Assembly: GCF_037327425.1 (NCBI RefSeq)
Contig: NZ_CP147846.1
Coordinates: forward strand, 5,332,001 to 5,396,000
DNA from: Rhodococcus sovatensis
GTDB taxonomy: Bacteria > Actinomycetota > Actinomycetes > Mycobacteriales > Mycobacteriaceae
Direction: 5' to 3'
DNA length: 64,000 nt
Below the pieces are notes generated by a model. It worked only from the letters and a program-made list of their open reading frames with translations, did no database searches and was not told the origin of the DNA. Shown in pieces: positions 56,789-64,000 of the stretch; positions within the stretch are counted from its first letter, which is position 1; the number at the start of each line of letters is the position of its first letter. The translations under genes and the position numbers were made by a program.

Positions 56789-56845
56789 CGAGTTCGCACT
56801 TGTGCAGACGAAAGCCGTCGATCGGCCTGCACAAGTGCGAACTCG
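56789..56845. terminator. Long perfect hairpin between rhodanese and hydrolase genes
   Basis: CGAGTTCGCACTTGTGCAG (56789-56807) and its exact reverse complement (56827-56845) enclose 19 nt. It sits between two convergent genes and probably terminates both. Confidence 0.82.
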
Positions 56846-56860
56846 TCGGGCGGTATGGGA

Positions 56861-57391
56861 TCACTGTGCTATTCCGGCCGCGAATGCAGTGAACAGATTT
56901 CGTCCTTCAGTCCAGCCATCGAGTCCGCTGGCAGAGTTGAGATGGCCATGCAACCCAACGTCGACGTGTGCCGCACCCCATCGGACCGCGAAGTACTGAG
57001 CACGCTCTGGCGCGCAATAGGGGTCGTCGGAGCTGGTAACGACAAGTGTTGGAACAGGTATGGGTTCGTCGAGGTCGTCACCGAACTGTGCGGCGATGGC
57101 TGGAAAGATGTCGCCATGCGGGTCCGGTGGGGCTACGAGAAACAGTCCGGCCACGCGCTGGTTGTGCAGGTGGCTCCACTTGACGGCCGCCAGACAGCCG
57201 AGGCTGTGGGCAACGAGGATCGGCACCGTATCTCCGACGGACCGGTGCAGCGCCTCGGTCCAATCATCGACATCCGGCGCATCCCAGGAGGCGGGTTCGA
57301 TGCGCGTCCACGCCTCGCCTTCCGATTCCCAGTGGGATTGCCAATGTGATTCATCTGAACCGCCGAGGCCCGGTACCATCACTCTGCGCAT
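56861..57391 (-). CDS. RBBP9/YdeN-type alpha/beta hydrolase
   Basis: A 176-residue small serine hydrolase: MVPGLGGSDESHWQSHWE at residue 5, nucleophile elbow LVAHSLGCLAAVKW near 60, Asp in VVTSSDDPYC near 118 and His in DVGLHGHLNSASG near 145. The WQSHWE segment is the family signature. Divergent from an Lrp-type regulator, which may control it. Confidence 0.9.
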   Translation of the reverse strand: MRRVMVPGLGGSDESHWQSHWESEGEAWTRIEPASWDAPDVDDWTEALHRSVGDTVPILVAHSLGCLAAVKWSHLHNQRVAGLFLVAPPDPHGDIFPAIAAQFGDDLDEPIPVPTLVVTSSDDPYCAPERAQYFAVRWGAAHVDVGLHGHLNSASGLDGWTEGRNLFTAFAAGIAQ

Positions 57392-57504
57392 TGATTTCCT
57401 TCGTTTAGTTGCGGCATACGGCTCTCACTGTGGCACCTGATGGCAAAACATGGCGGTTGTAGGGTTGAGAACAGTTGTTCCATAAGTCGAGGGAGTGAAA
57501 CGCT

Positions 57505-57960
57505 TTGGATTCCTTGGACGCTGTGGATCACGAGATTATTCACGTGATGCAACTCGACGGCAGGATCACGATGACCGCGCTCGCAGAGCACGTCCACCTG
57601 TCGCAGCCAGCCGCATCGGCAAGACTCCGGAAGCTCGAAGACGCCGGATATATTTCCGGCTATGCCGCGAGTGTGTCGCCTGCTCGTTTGGGACTGGGTA
57701 CGCATGCTGTCATCAGGCTGCGGACAACGCACGGGCAGATCGCTGCTGCGCTGGAATTATTCGGGTCTCGTCCGGAGATCCACCGCATTTATCGCGTGAC
57801 CGGTGAAGACTGCTTCGTTCTCGACGTCCATACCGCCACTCCCGAGAATTTGGAGACAGTGATCGACGCCATCGGACGCCTGGGGCCGGTCAGCACGTCG
57901 ATCGTCCTTCGCGAGTATCCGGCCCACCCCATTTCGGCGTCGAGGCACGCCGAACAATAG
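57505..57960 (+). CDS. Lrp/AsnC-family regulator
   Basis: A 151-residue Lrp/AsnC protein starting at a TTG (LDAVDHEIIHVMQLDGRITM). HTH LAEHVHLSQPAASARLRKLEDAG near residue 27; RAM domain with VTGEDCFVLDVHTATPENLE near 98. Divergent from the small hydrolase and convergent with a TetR gene, adjoining it with no gap. Confidence 0.88.
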   Translation: MDSLDAVDHEIIHVMQLDGRITMTALAEHVHLSQPAASARLRKLEDAGYISGYAASVSPARLGLGTHAVIRLRTTHGQIAAALELFGSRPEIHRIYRVTGEDCFVLDVHTATPENLETVIDAIGRLGPVSTSIVLREYPAHPISASRHAEQ

Positions 57961-58524
57961 TCAACGACTCACGCTACTTCTGAACAACGTCGCGGCCGCC
58001 GCGTCGGTGCGGTCGGCATCCCCCGTGACGAACCGATCGAGCAGCAACCCTCGGAATCCGGCCCCCAGAAGTGTTGCCTGCATGGCAGATTGCTCGTCGC
58101 CGAATCCGCATCGCTCGAACGCGGCGGACAGCGCTTCGTTCAACGACGCGACGGTCGCACCGGCGAACTCCCCCAGCACCCCGGTCTTGATCGACGCGAT
58201 TCCGACCACCTGCATCAGAATTCGCGAGCTGACCGAATCCTCGCCGACCGTCATGGAACGCCACAGTTCGCCGAGTCGACTCTCGAATGCCGGTGCATCC
58301 TCGACGTCGCCGAACATATCCGAGAACGCCGGTCGCTGGCTGGTCAGCGCCTGCACGATCAGATTCTCTCGGGACTCGAAGTAGTAGATCAGCATCCGCG
58401 AACTGGTGCCCAGCGCGGCTGCGAGGGGCCGCAACGTCAGGTCGTCCAGGCCATGCGAACCGATGTAGTCGCAGACTTCGCCAAGGAGTTCTGCTCTCTT
58501 GTCGTGGTCGAGTGGGCGTGCCAT
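57961..58524 (-). CDS. TetR-family regulator
   Basis: A 187-residue TetR protein (LTLRPLAAALGTSSRMLIYYFESRENLI near residue 28). It is divergent from a ketoacyl synthase gene with only 32 bp between starts, so their promoters overlap and direct control is likely. Confidence 0.9.
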   Translation of the reverse strand: MARPLDHDKRAELLGEVCDYIGSHGLDDLTLRPLAAALGTSSRMLIYYFESRENLIVQALTSQRPAFSDMFGDVEDAPAFESRLGELWRSMTVGEDSVSSRILMQVVGIASIKTGVLGEFAGATVASLNEALSAAFERCGFGDEQSAMQATLLGAGFRGLLLDRFVTGDADRTDAAAATLFRSSVSR

Positions 58525-58556
58525 TCGCTTGACTGTACCGGTCGCTACATGTACTC

Positions 58557-59810
58557 ATGAACATCATGAGTGAAACGGTCGCTACACAAACTCGGTCGCG
58601 ATCTGCGGTCATCACCGGCTATACGGCAACCACAGCACTTGCGGACGGCGCCGACCAGACCTGGGAGCGTTTGCTTCAGGGCCACAGCGGCATCGGCCCG
58701 CTCACCCACAGCTTCGTCGCGGAGTACAACTTGCCGGTCCGGATCGGTGGTGTACTTCAGTGTTCGGTTGGGGCATCGCTGACCAGAGTCGAGCAACGCC
58801 GAATGTCGTTCGTCGAACAGTTGGCGGTCGTCCTCGGACGCAGACTGTGGGCGGGTGCCGGACTCGACGACATGGATCCGGATCGGTTGGCCGTCGCGGT
58901 CGGTACCGGGTTGGGCGGCGGTGATGCTCTGATCGGCGCGGTCGACGCCATGCGGACCGGCGGCTACCGCACAGTCTCGCCGCTGTCGGTACCGATGGTG
59001 ATGCCCAACGGGCCGGCCGCTCACATCGGACTGGAAGTGGGTGCCAAAGCGGGTGTATTCACACCGGTGTCGGCGTGCTCCTCCGGCTCGGAGGCACTTG
59101 CGCATGCCTGGAGACTGATCGAAACCGACGAGGCGGACGTCGTGATCGCAGGTGGCGTCGAAGGGCACATCGACGCAGTACCGATCGCCAGCTTCTCGAT
59201 GATGCGAGCGATGAGCACGCGCAATGACGAACCGAGTCGCGCATCGCGGCCGTTCGACCGTGACCGCGACGGGTTCGTCTTCGGTGAAGCCGGGGCTCTG
59301 CTGATCATCGAATCGGAGGACCACGCCCGCGCACGCGGAGCACGCATTCATGGCCGACTCCTGGGCGCCGGGATCACCTCCGACGGTTACCACATCGTGG
59401 CACCGGACCCACAGGGCAACGGAATTCGGAAGGCCATGCGCAAGGCGATCGGCACAGCTGGCCTCACCGACGGCGACATCGGCCACGTCAATGCCCATGC
59501 GACGGCTACCCCGATCGGCGACGTGTCGGAAGCGACGGCCATCGCAGCCGTCACCCCGCATGCGTCGGTGTATGCGCCTAAATCTGCGCTCGGCCATTCC
59601 ATCGGCGCGGTCGGTGCACTCGAAGCGATACTCACGATGCTGACCATCCGCGAATCGCAGATCCCGCCCACGCTGAACCTCGAAAACCAGGATCCAGCAA
59701 TCGATCTCGACGTCGTATCCGAGCGCAGAGATCAGAGGATCGACTATGCCCTGAGCACGTCCATCGGGTTCGGGGGACACAACGTCGCGCTCGCGATCGG
59801 ACGAGCGTAG
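58557..59810 (+). CDS. Beta-ketoacyl-ACP synthase II, KasA/KasB-like
   Basis: A 417-residue condensing enzyme. The Cys-His-His triad is visible: VSACSSGSEALAHA near residue 170, NAHATATPIGD near 315 and KSALGHSIGAVGALEA near 345. GFGGHNVALAIGRA closes the thiolase fold. It elongates acyl-ACP chains, in mycolate-type bacteria for meromycolate synthesis. It stands alone here without acyl carrier protein or other FAS-II genes, so it could serve a specialised lipid. ATG 58566 is an alternative start. Confidence 0.92.
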   Translation: MNIMSETVATQTRSRSAVITGYTATTALADGADQTWERLLQGHSGIGPLTHSFVAEYNLPVRIGGVLQCSVGASLTRVEQRRMSFVEQLAVVLGRRLWAGAGLDDMDPDRLAVAVGTGLGGGDALIGAVDAMRTGGYRTVSPLSVPMVMPNGPAAHIGLEVGAKAGVFTPVSACSSGSEALAHAWRLIETDEADVVIAGGVEGHIDAVPIASFSMMRAMSTRNDEPSRASRPFDRDRDGFVFGEAGALLIIESEDHARARGARIHGRLLGAGITSDGYHIVAPDPQGNGIRKAMRKAIGTAGLTDGDIGHVNAHATATPIGDVSEATAIAAVTPHASVYAPKSALGHSIGAVGALEAILTMLTIRESQIPPTLNLENQDPAIDLDVVSERRDQRIDYALSTSIGFGGHNVALAIGRA

Positions 59811-59888
59811 AGCGGGCGAACTCAGGTCGACTGATCACTCGAGGCGGGGTGATGTAGACCACTCCGCTGTTGTGAAGTTATGGCTTGT

Positions 59889-59906
59889 CTTGGAGTGCAC
59901 TCGAAG
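59889..59906. promoter_or_regulatory. MerR-family operator
   Basis: CTTGGAGTGCACTCGAAG differs by one base from the perfect palindrome CTTGGAGTGCACTCCAAG known for AdhR-type MerR regulators. It lies 17-34 bp upstream of the merR start. Confidence 0.75.
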
Positions 59907-59922
59907 ACGTAGCGTCGCTGTC

Positions 59923-60369
59923 ATGAGTGCACGGATAGCTAACACCGCCATCGACGACGGCATCGGAATCGCCGAGATGGCTGCCTGCTCGGGGCTCAGC
60001 CAGGACACGCTGCGGTGGTACGAGCGCGAGGGACTGATTCCCGGCATTGCTCGCGCGTCCGACGGCCGTCGGATGTTCACACCCCGAATGGTTGCATTGG
60101 TGCAATTGCTGTCGCGACTTCGATCGACGGGCATGCCGACGGCCGATATGCGCGAATTCGCCACACTCGTCGACGGCGGTGCGGGCACTCATCAGTCGAG
60201 GATCGAACTTCTCTCCAGACATCGCGAGCGTATAGCCGAACGCCAACGGCTTCTGACCGAGGCCAGTGACGCCCTGGAAGCGAAGATTTCCCACTACGAA
60301 GATCTGATTTCGCGTGGCCTCGACTGCAATGGAACCGCGATAGACGAACAGGACCAGGAGCTGCAATGA
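59923..60369 (+). CDS. MerR-family regulator
   Basis: A 148-residue MerR protein: HTH GIAEMAACSGLSQDTLRWYEREGLI near residue 11 and a long dimerisation helix; no Cys pattern for metal binding. ATG 59923 places the operator in the promoter. It overlaps the aldo/keto reductase start by ATGA, and this pairing usually responds to reactive aldehydes or electrophiles. Confidence 0.9.
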   Translation: MSARIANTAIDDGIGIAEMAACSGLSQDTLRWYEREGLIPGIARASDGRRMFTPRMVALVQLLSRLRSTGMPTADMREFATLVDGGAGTHQSRIELLSRHRERIAERQRLLTEASDALEAKISHYEDLISRGLDCNGTAIDEQDQELQ

Positions 60370-61358
60370 CACACCCAACTCGTAGGATTCCCGCGCTCGA
60401 TCGTGACGTCACTGCTGTCGGTTTCGGCTGCATGGGCATCAACTGGGCCTACTCGACCGTCAATCCCGAATCGTCCCGCGCAGGATCGCAGGTACTTGCG
60501 CACGCGCTGGAATCCGGTATCGACTTCTTCGACACCAGCGACGCCTATGCCGCCGGGGAGAACGAGACCGTCGTCGGACAAGCTTTGGCCGGCGCGGACG
60601 TGATCGTCGCAACGAAGGGGGGACTCATCGGATCCATCGTCGACGGCACGCCGACGGTCACGCGTAACGGTCGTCCGGAGCATCTCCGTCAGGCCTGCGA
60701 CGACAGCCTTCGTCGGCTCGGAATCGACACGATCGATCTGTACTACTTGCACCGCGTCGACGAGCAGGTGCCCATCGAGGAGTCGTGGGGAGCCCTGTCG
60801 GAACTCGTCGAAGCAGGCAAGGTTCGAGCACTCGGGCTCAGCGAGGTCACTATCGCCCAAGCCGACACAGCTCATGCCATCCATCCGGTTGCGGCTGTGC
60901 AGTCCGAGCTGTCGGTGTGGACCCGAGATGCGTTGGGACAGGGAACCACTCCCGACGCATCCGAAGACGGGAACATCGTCGAGTGGTCACGCGCCCACGA
61001 CGCTGTATTCGTTGCGTTCTCTCCACTTGGTCGCGGATTCCTGACGGGCGAGTTGGACACCGAGAATCTCTCGTCCTCCGATTTTCGGTCCACTCTGCCC
61101 AGGTTCAACGGTGCAGCGGCGCAACAGAATCAAGCTATCGTCGAGGCCGTTGCGGAAGTGGCGCGGAGACACGAGACCACATCCGCCGCAATCGCATTGG
61201 CGTGGGTTCTTGCTCAGGGGCCGCACATCATCCCGATCCCGGGCACCACCAAGATCCGACATCTCGACGCCAATCTCTCTGCCGCACAGCTGGTGCTCAC
61301 CGCCGAGGACCTCGATATCCTGAACAATGCGCCGTCCGCAATCGGTACCCGTTACTGA
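60366..61358 (+). CDS. Aldo/keto reductase
   Basis: A 330-residue NADPH-dependent AKR. The catalytic tetrad is visible: Asp in FFDTSDAYAAGENE (with Tyr) near residue 55, Lys in VATKGGL near 84 and His in YYLHRVDEQ near 123. The C-terminal PIPGTTKIRHLDANLSA binds cofactor. Probably detoxifies an aldehyde. Coupled by ATGA to merR and followed by an isochorismatase-like gene one base later. Confidence 0.93.
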   Translation: MTHPTRRIPALDRDVTAVGFGCMGINWAYSTVNPESSRAGSQVLAHALESGIDFFDTSDAYAAGENETVVGQALAGADVIVATKGGLIGSIVDGTPTVTRNGRPEHLRQACDDSLRRLGIDTIDLYYLHRVDEQVPIEESWGALSELVEAGKVRALGLSEVTIAQADTAHAIHPVAAVQSELSVWTRDALGQGTTPDASEDGNIVEWSRAHDAVFVAFSPLGRGFLTGELDTENLSSSDFRSTLPRFNGAAAQQNQAIVEAVAEVARRHETTSAAIALAWVLAQGPHIIPIPGTTKIRHLDANLSAAQLVLTAEDLDILNNAPSAIGTRY

Positions 61359-61359
61359 C

Positions 61360-61875
61360 ATGATCGGCTCGAAGACAGCACTGCTCGAGGTCGACTTTCA
61401 ACCCTGGATCATCGCGCTCGGGCACGATCCCGACGTTCTCGGTCGGGCACACGGCATTCGTGAGGAGTACCGGGCGCGAGGATCGCTGGTGGTGTGCACC
61501 CGCTATCTGAGCTTGGACACGAGCGATTCGATACGCTCCGATCCTGACAGTGAAGGATCGCGCTTTCACCTCACTATGCTGCCTGAGCCCGGGGATCTCG
61601 TTGCAACTAAACATGATCGAGATATCTGGAGCAATCCGGACCTTCATCTTCAGTTGCAACTGAGCGGTATCGAGCACATCGTCGTCGACGGCTTGGTCAC
61701 CGAGTTCGGCGTCGATCTGGCTGCCCGGGGCGCGCACCGCCTCGGCTATCGCGTGACAGTGAGGTCGGACGGATGCGCTGGGACATCGCTGAGTGCACAC
61801 AACGCCGCCCTCGAGGCGTTGGCCGCCGCCGGTATCGACGTTCTGTCCGGTTGCGAACCACAGATGCGCACCTAA
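61360..61875 (+). CDS. Isochorismatase-like hydrolase lacking the catalytic Cys
   Basis: A 171-residue isochorismatase-fold protein. The Asp (LLEVDFQPW) and Lys (VATKHDRDIW) of the usual triad are present, but the Cys position is Gly (VTEFGVDLAARGAHRLGY). True isochorismatases such as EntB and PhzD also have Gly there, whereas nicotinamidases and related amidases need Cys. So amidase activity is unlikely. ATG 61360 follows the reductase stop directly. Confidence 0.82.
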   Translation: MIGSKTALLEVDFQPWIIALGHDPDVLGRAHGIREEYRARGSLVVCTRYLSLDTSDSIRSDPDSEGSRFHLTMLPEPGDLVATKHDRDIWSNPDLHLQLQLSGIEHIVVDGLVTEFGVDLAARGAHRLGYRVTVRSDGCAGTSLSAHNAALEALAAAGIDVLSGCEPQMRT

Positions 61876-61925
61876 TTGCCAGGTGCGCGCCGGATTGCTA
61901 GCAACTGGCCGCGCATCTGGCAATT
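61874..61925. terminator. Long hairpin between convergent genes
   Basis: AATTGCCAGGTGCGCGCC (61874-61891) pairs with 61907-61925 with one bulge and one mismatch, closing a 15-nt loop. It starts on the stop of the isochorismatase-like gene and ends 11 bp from the stop of the convergent gene. Confidence 0.75.
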
Positions 61926-61935
61926 CTGCGCGCGG

Positions 61936-62901
61936 CTATCCGATCGCGACGTCGACGATCAGACCGTGGTGGTCGGAACCTTCGATCGTCACGCGCTCCA
62001 AGGACTGCGCACGGGCGTCCTTGGTGAGCACGTGGTCGATTCCGATGATGGCGGGGAACTGCTTGTCCGCCGGGTACGTCGGTACGATGCCGGAACCCAG
62101 TTGGTCGGCCGCATCGGTGTACCCGGCGTCGAGTAGATCGCGGAATTGCTTGTGAAGATAGGTGGTGTTGAAGTCTCCACTGACGACGACGGGGCTGTCG
62201 GTAGCAGCGAACGCGGCCAGCTGGTGGCGCAGATTGTCGAGCTCTCGGGTCCATATGTCGGGTGGGGTGACAACGGCCGGGCCAGGATGCACTGCGACGA
62301 GGGTGAATGGCGTCGTGAACCCCACGGTGGCAACCAGATTGGTCGGTCCATAACCGTCGAGCTCTCTGGTGTCGGTCAGCGGGTAGCGGCTGTAGATTCC
62401 TGCACCACCGCCGCCGCGTTCGTCAGGAATCATGTATTGATACTGCAACAGCTGTTCGAGTCCGCGGTCTTCGAGTTTCGTCGCAAGCGTTTCTGTGAGT
62501 TCCTGGACTGTGAGGACATCGACGTCGCGTTCACGCACGGTCTCGATCAAGCTGGCGGGATCTGCAGCGCCGAACAACAGGTTGGCCTGCATGATTCGTA
62601 GCGACGGTCCGTCGACGGTATCGCTGTTGGCCACGTACAGGGGTGCGACAACCACCGTCGCGACGCCTACGACGACAACCGAGACCGTCAACAGGATCCA
62701 GCGTCGAAAAACCAGGGACACCAGCAGGCCTAGGCCGGTGACCACGAGAAACAGCGGAACGAACGACGCAATCGCGATCAGCGGATTGATCGGCGCGGTG
62801 GTGAACATCGCGGACACGGCGACAATTCCGACGGCGATCCCTACGAGGCCGAGGAACTGCGCCACGCGTCGGGCTGGGACGTTGTCCTTGATGAAACTCA
62901 T
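61936..62901 (-). CDS. Membrane-anchored endonuclease/exonuclease/phosphatase-family protein
   Basis: A 321-residue protein with three N-terminal membrane helices (about residues 12-95) and an extracytoplasmic EEP domain: RIMQANLLFGAAD near residue 102, VLTVQELTET near 130, SGDFNTTYLHKQF near 243 and the terminal GSDHHGLIVDV. All metal and catalytic residues of the fold (Asn, Glu, Asp-Asn, Asp-His) appear present. Likely a phosphodiesterase or phosphatase at the cell surface. Confidence 0.9.
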   Translation of the reverse strand: MSFIKDNVPARRVAQFLGLVGIAVGIVAVSAMFTTAPINPLIAIASFVPLFLVVTGLGLLVSLVFRRWILLTVSVVVVGVATVVVAPLYVANSDTVDGPSLRIMQANLLFGAADPASLIETVRERDVDVLTVQELTETLATKLEDRGLEQLLQYQYMIPDERGGGGAGIYSRYPLTDTRELDGYGPTNLVATVGFTTPFTLVAVHPGPAVVTPPDIWTRELDNLRHQLAAFAATDSPVVVSGDFNTTYLHKQFRDLLDAGYTDAADQLGSGIVPTYPADKQFPAIIGIDHVLTKDARAQSLERVTIEGSDHHGLIVDVAIG

Positions 62902-62928
62902 ACCGAAAGGTATCAGTACTGTGGTTGC

Positions 62929-63294
62929 ATGGGTCGCGCTGAAAGTGGGATACCCCGTCCACCCGGGCTCGGAACGCTGACGATGACGGCGATGTCCGTA
63001 CTCGGATTGCTGGCAATGCGGTACGACGTTCCTGCCACTCTGTCGGGTATGACCGCGCCGGACGAGATGCTGACAGGACTGCTACTCATGGGTCTGATGG
63101 TGGTAGCTGGTGCGTCGTGGTGGTACAGGACGATGCGGGTCTTGGAACAGCAGCGATGGTCGTGGCGCTGTGTTGACTCGCCACTGGTTGTACTGACGGG
63201 CGCGGCGGTGTATTTGCTGATTCCGCCTGGAAGGCAACGGACGCATGGTGCTACATATGAGGACATGCTGGCCGCAGCGATGAATCTGGTCTGA
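62929..63294 (+). CDS. Small membrane protein, unknown
   Basis: A 121-residue protein with about three hydrophobic helices (LTMTAMSVLGLLAMRY, LLLMGLMVVAGASWWY, LVVLTGAAVYLLIPP). No family recognised. The ATG at 62929 lies 28 bp from the divergent phosphatase start, so the promoters overlap. Confidence 0.6.
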   Translation: MGRAESGIPRPPGLGTLTMTAMSVLGLLAMRYDVPATLSGMTAPDEMLTGLLLMGLMVVAGASWWYRTMRVLEQQRWSWRCVDSPLVVLTGAAVYLLIPPGRQRTHGATYEDMLAAAMNLV

Positions 63295-63376
63295 ACCTGC
63301 GAAAGAACCGGAAATGGCTCATCGGTTGTGATCAGAACACGTCCGTGCCCGTGAATCGGCATGGTTACTGAGGTTC

Positions 63377-63793
63377 CTACAACCGCAACAGCCCCGCACT
63401 TGTCGGCGAGAAACCGCATGCGACGGTGTAGAACTGCGTCAGGTGTGGTTCGTAGTCGACGTGCAACCATTCGATCCCGGCTGAACGCAAATCCGTGACC
63501 AGGGTGGACACCAGAGTGCTACCTACGCCTTTTCGTTGTAGTCGTGGGTCGACTGCCGTGTCGAGTAGAAACGCGTGCCGACCTCCGTCCCATACCGCAT
63601 GCACGAACCCGCAGAGCCTTCCGTCAGTGAACGCTCCAACCCACGACTTGCTATCCCGCTCCAACTGGGAACGCCACGAGACAAGTTCATAGTGTCCACC
63701 GAACGCATCGTGGTGAAGCTGTGAGAGTTCGGTGTCGTCGACTGGAAATCGGGTGCGATATTCGATGGTGGAGTCAGGCCGCTCGTCGTGCAC
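63377..63793 (-). CDS. GNAT-family N-acetyltransferase
   Basis: A 138-residue GNAT protein. Motif A AVDPRLQRKGVGSTLVSTLV near residue 80 binds acetyl-CoA, and the C-terminal FYTVACGFSPTSAGLLRL completes the fold. Substrate unknown. It begins 6 bp after the stop of the cysteine hydrolase gene and is probably cotranscribed. Confidence 0.88.
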   Translation of the reverse strand: MHDERPDSTIEYRTRFPVDDTELSQLHHDAFGGHYELVSWRSQLERDSKSWVGAFTDGRLCGFVHAVWDGGRHAFLLDTAVDPRLQRKGVGSTLVSTLVTDLRSAGIEWLHVDYEPHLTQFYTVACGFSPTSAGLLRL

Positions 63794-63799
63794 AGCAGT

Positions 63800-64000
63800 T
63801 CAGTCCGCGAGCAGGCCGGCCGTGCTGACCACCGTCGCGAACTCCCCATGTAGGTTCGTCGCGGTGATGGACGACAGGGTTGCCGCGGGTACGGTCGTTC
63901 CGTCGGGGGCGAGACGATCGAAGGTGTGCGTGGCGTCGATCGCGAAGTACGTGTCATAGCCGAGGTTTCCGGCCATTCGCGCTGTGGTTTCGCAACAGTG
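63800..64000 (-). CDS. Cysteine hydrolase (isochorismatase family), C-terminal part
   Basis: The C-terminal 66 residues run off the right edge. CCETTARMAGNLGYDTYFAI holds the catalytic-Cys region typical of the cysteine-hydrolase branch of the isochorismatase family, and ITATNLHGEFATVVSTAGLL ends it. N-terminal Asp and Lys lie outside the window. In contrast to the protein at 61360, the Cys is kept. Confidence 0.78.
   Translation of the reverse strand, partial: HCCETTARMAGNLGYDTYFAIDATHTFDRLAPDGTTVPAATLSSITATNLHGEFATVVSTAGLLAD

Noticed and set aside
58545..59780. 411-codon minus-strand frame opposite the ketoacyl synthase
   Set aside because: Cys/Arg/Asp-rich low-complexity composition; the plus strand encodes a complete KAS with all catalytic residues.

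Overview
The window is a chromosomal segment of a high-GC, mycolic-acid-type actinobacterium, most likely Rhodococcus or a close relative such as the R. fascians clade. Supporting signs are an Lsr2 nucleoid protein, an Emb-type arabinosyltransferase, a KasA/B-like ketoacyl synthase, a class I cholesterol-oxidase-like GMC enzyme, an R. fascians Cmr-type chloramphenicol exporter, dense ATGA stop/start overlaps and frequent GTG starts. No tRNA, rRNA, CRISPR array, intact transposase or prophage was seen.

Layout. (1) 1-3606: a four-gene minus-strand operon (ATP-grasp ligase, DUF364-like Rossmann protein, cysteine-synthase-like PLP enzyme, dipeptide-epimerase-like enzyme running off the left edge), each pair joined by ATGA, behind a Zur/Fur-like palindrome; it may make a small metallophore. 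(2) 3700-9240: a CIRCE-controlled Hsp20, an EAL-DICT protein, a Ser/Thr kinase with an Asn-Gly tail, and a PAS-GAF-GGDEF-EAL protein. (3) 9371-13408: a TetR/TetX-like pair around a perfect inverted repeat, a uridine-kinase-like protein, a cupin gene broken by an in-frame stop, and a GlxA-type AraC regulator. (4) 13450-19091: tyrosine/homogentisate catabolism (HPPD, Lrp regulator, fumarylacetoacetase, an unknown protein, homogentisate dioxygenase, MarR). (5) 19760-22778: Lsr2, small secreted and membrane proteins, a MerR-like protein, and a strongly predicted ~250-nt structured RNA with a near-consensus promoter and a UUCG-capped terminator. (6) 22011-28694: regulator and oxidoreductase pairs, with clear operators at several of them.

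(7) 28717-33916 is the most interesting part: an antibiotic-response island. A Cmr-type chloramphenicol exporter, a short second threonyl-tRNA synthetase (now frameshifted) and a TlrC/OleB-like ABC-F protein each have a tiny upstream open reading frame that probably starts at the first base of the mRNA: MSSPKASRL before cmr, a peptide with a Thr-Thr-Thr run followed by a textbook terminator before thrS2, and MHLIFE (resembling the MsrD leader MYLIFM) before the ABC-F gene. Gene fragments (GNAT, HxlR) at both ends suggest assembly by recombination.

(8) 33927-43230: a hydrolase behind a frameshifted TetR gene, membrane proteins, a PEP-synthase-like mini enzyme with two dedicated regulators and a phosphatase, a GlxA/alcohol-dehydrogenase pair and a methyltransferase. 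(9) 43288-49678: a stand-alone Emb arabinosyltransferase and a MarR/MFS/FMN-reductase efflux locus with paired operators. (10) 49684-64000: an acyl-CoA ligase/SDR/saccharopine-dehydrogenase-like operon with a divergent TetR, a secreted GMC oxidase, two Lrp regulators, a rhodanese, a KAS-II enzyme, a MerR/aldo-keto reductase/isochorismatase-like operon, a membrane-anchored EEP phosphatase, and a GNAT/cysteine-hydrolase pair at the right edge. Several long perfect hairpins mark gene ends throughout.
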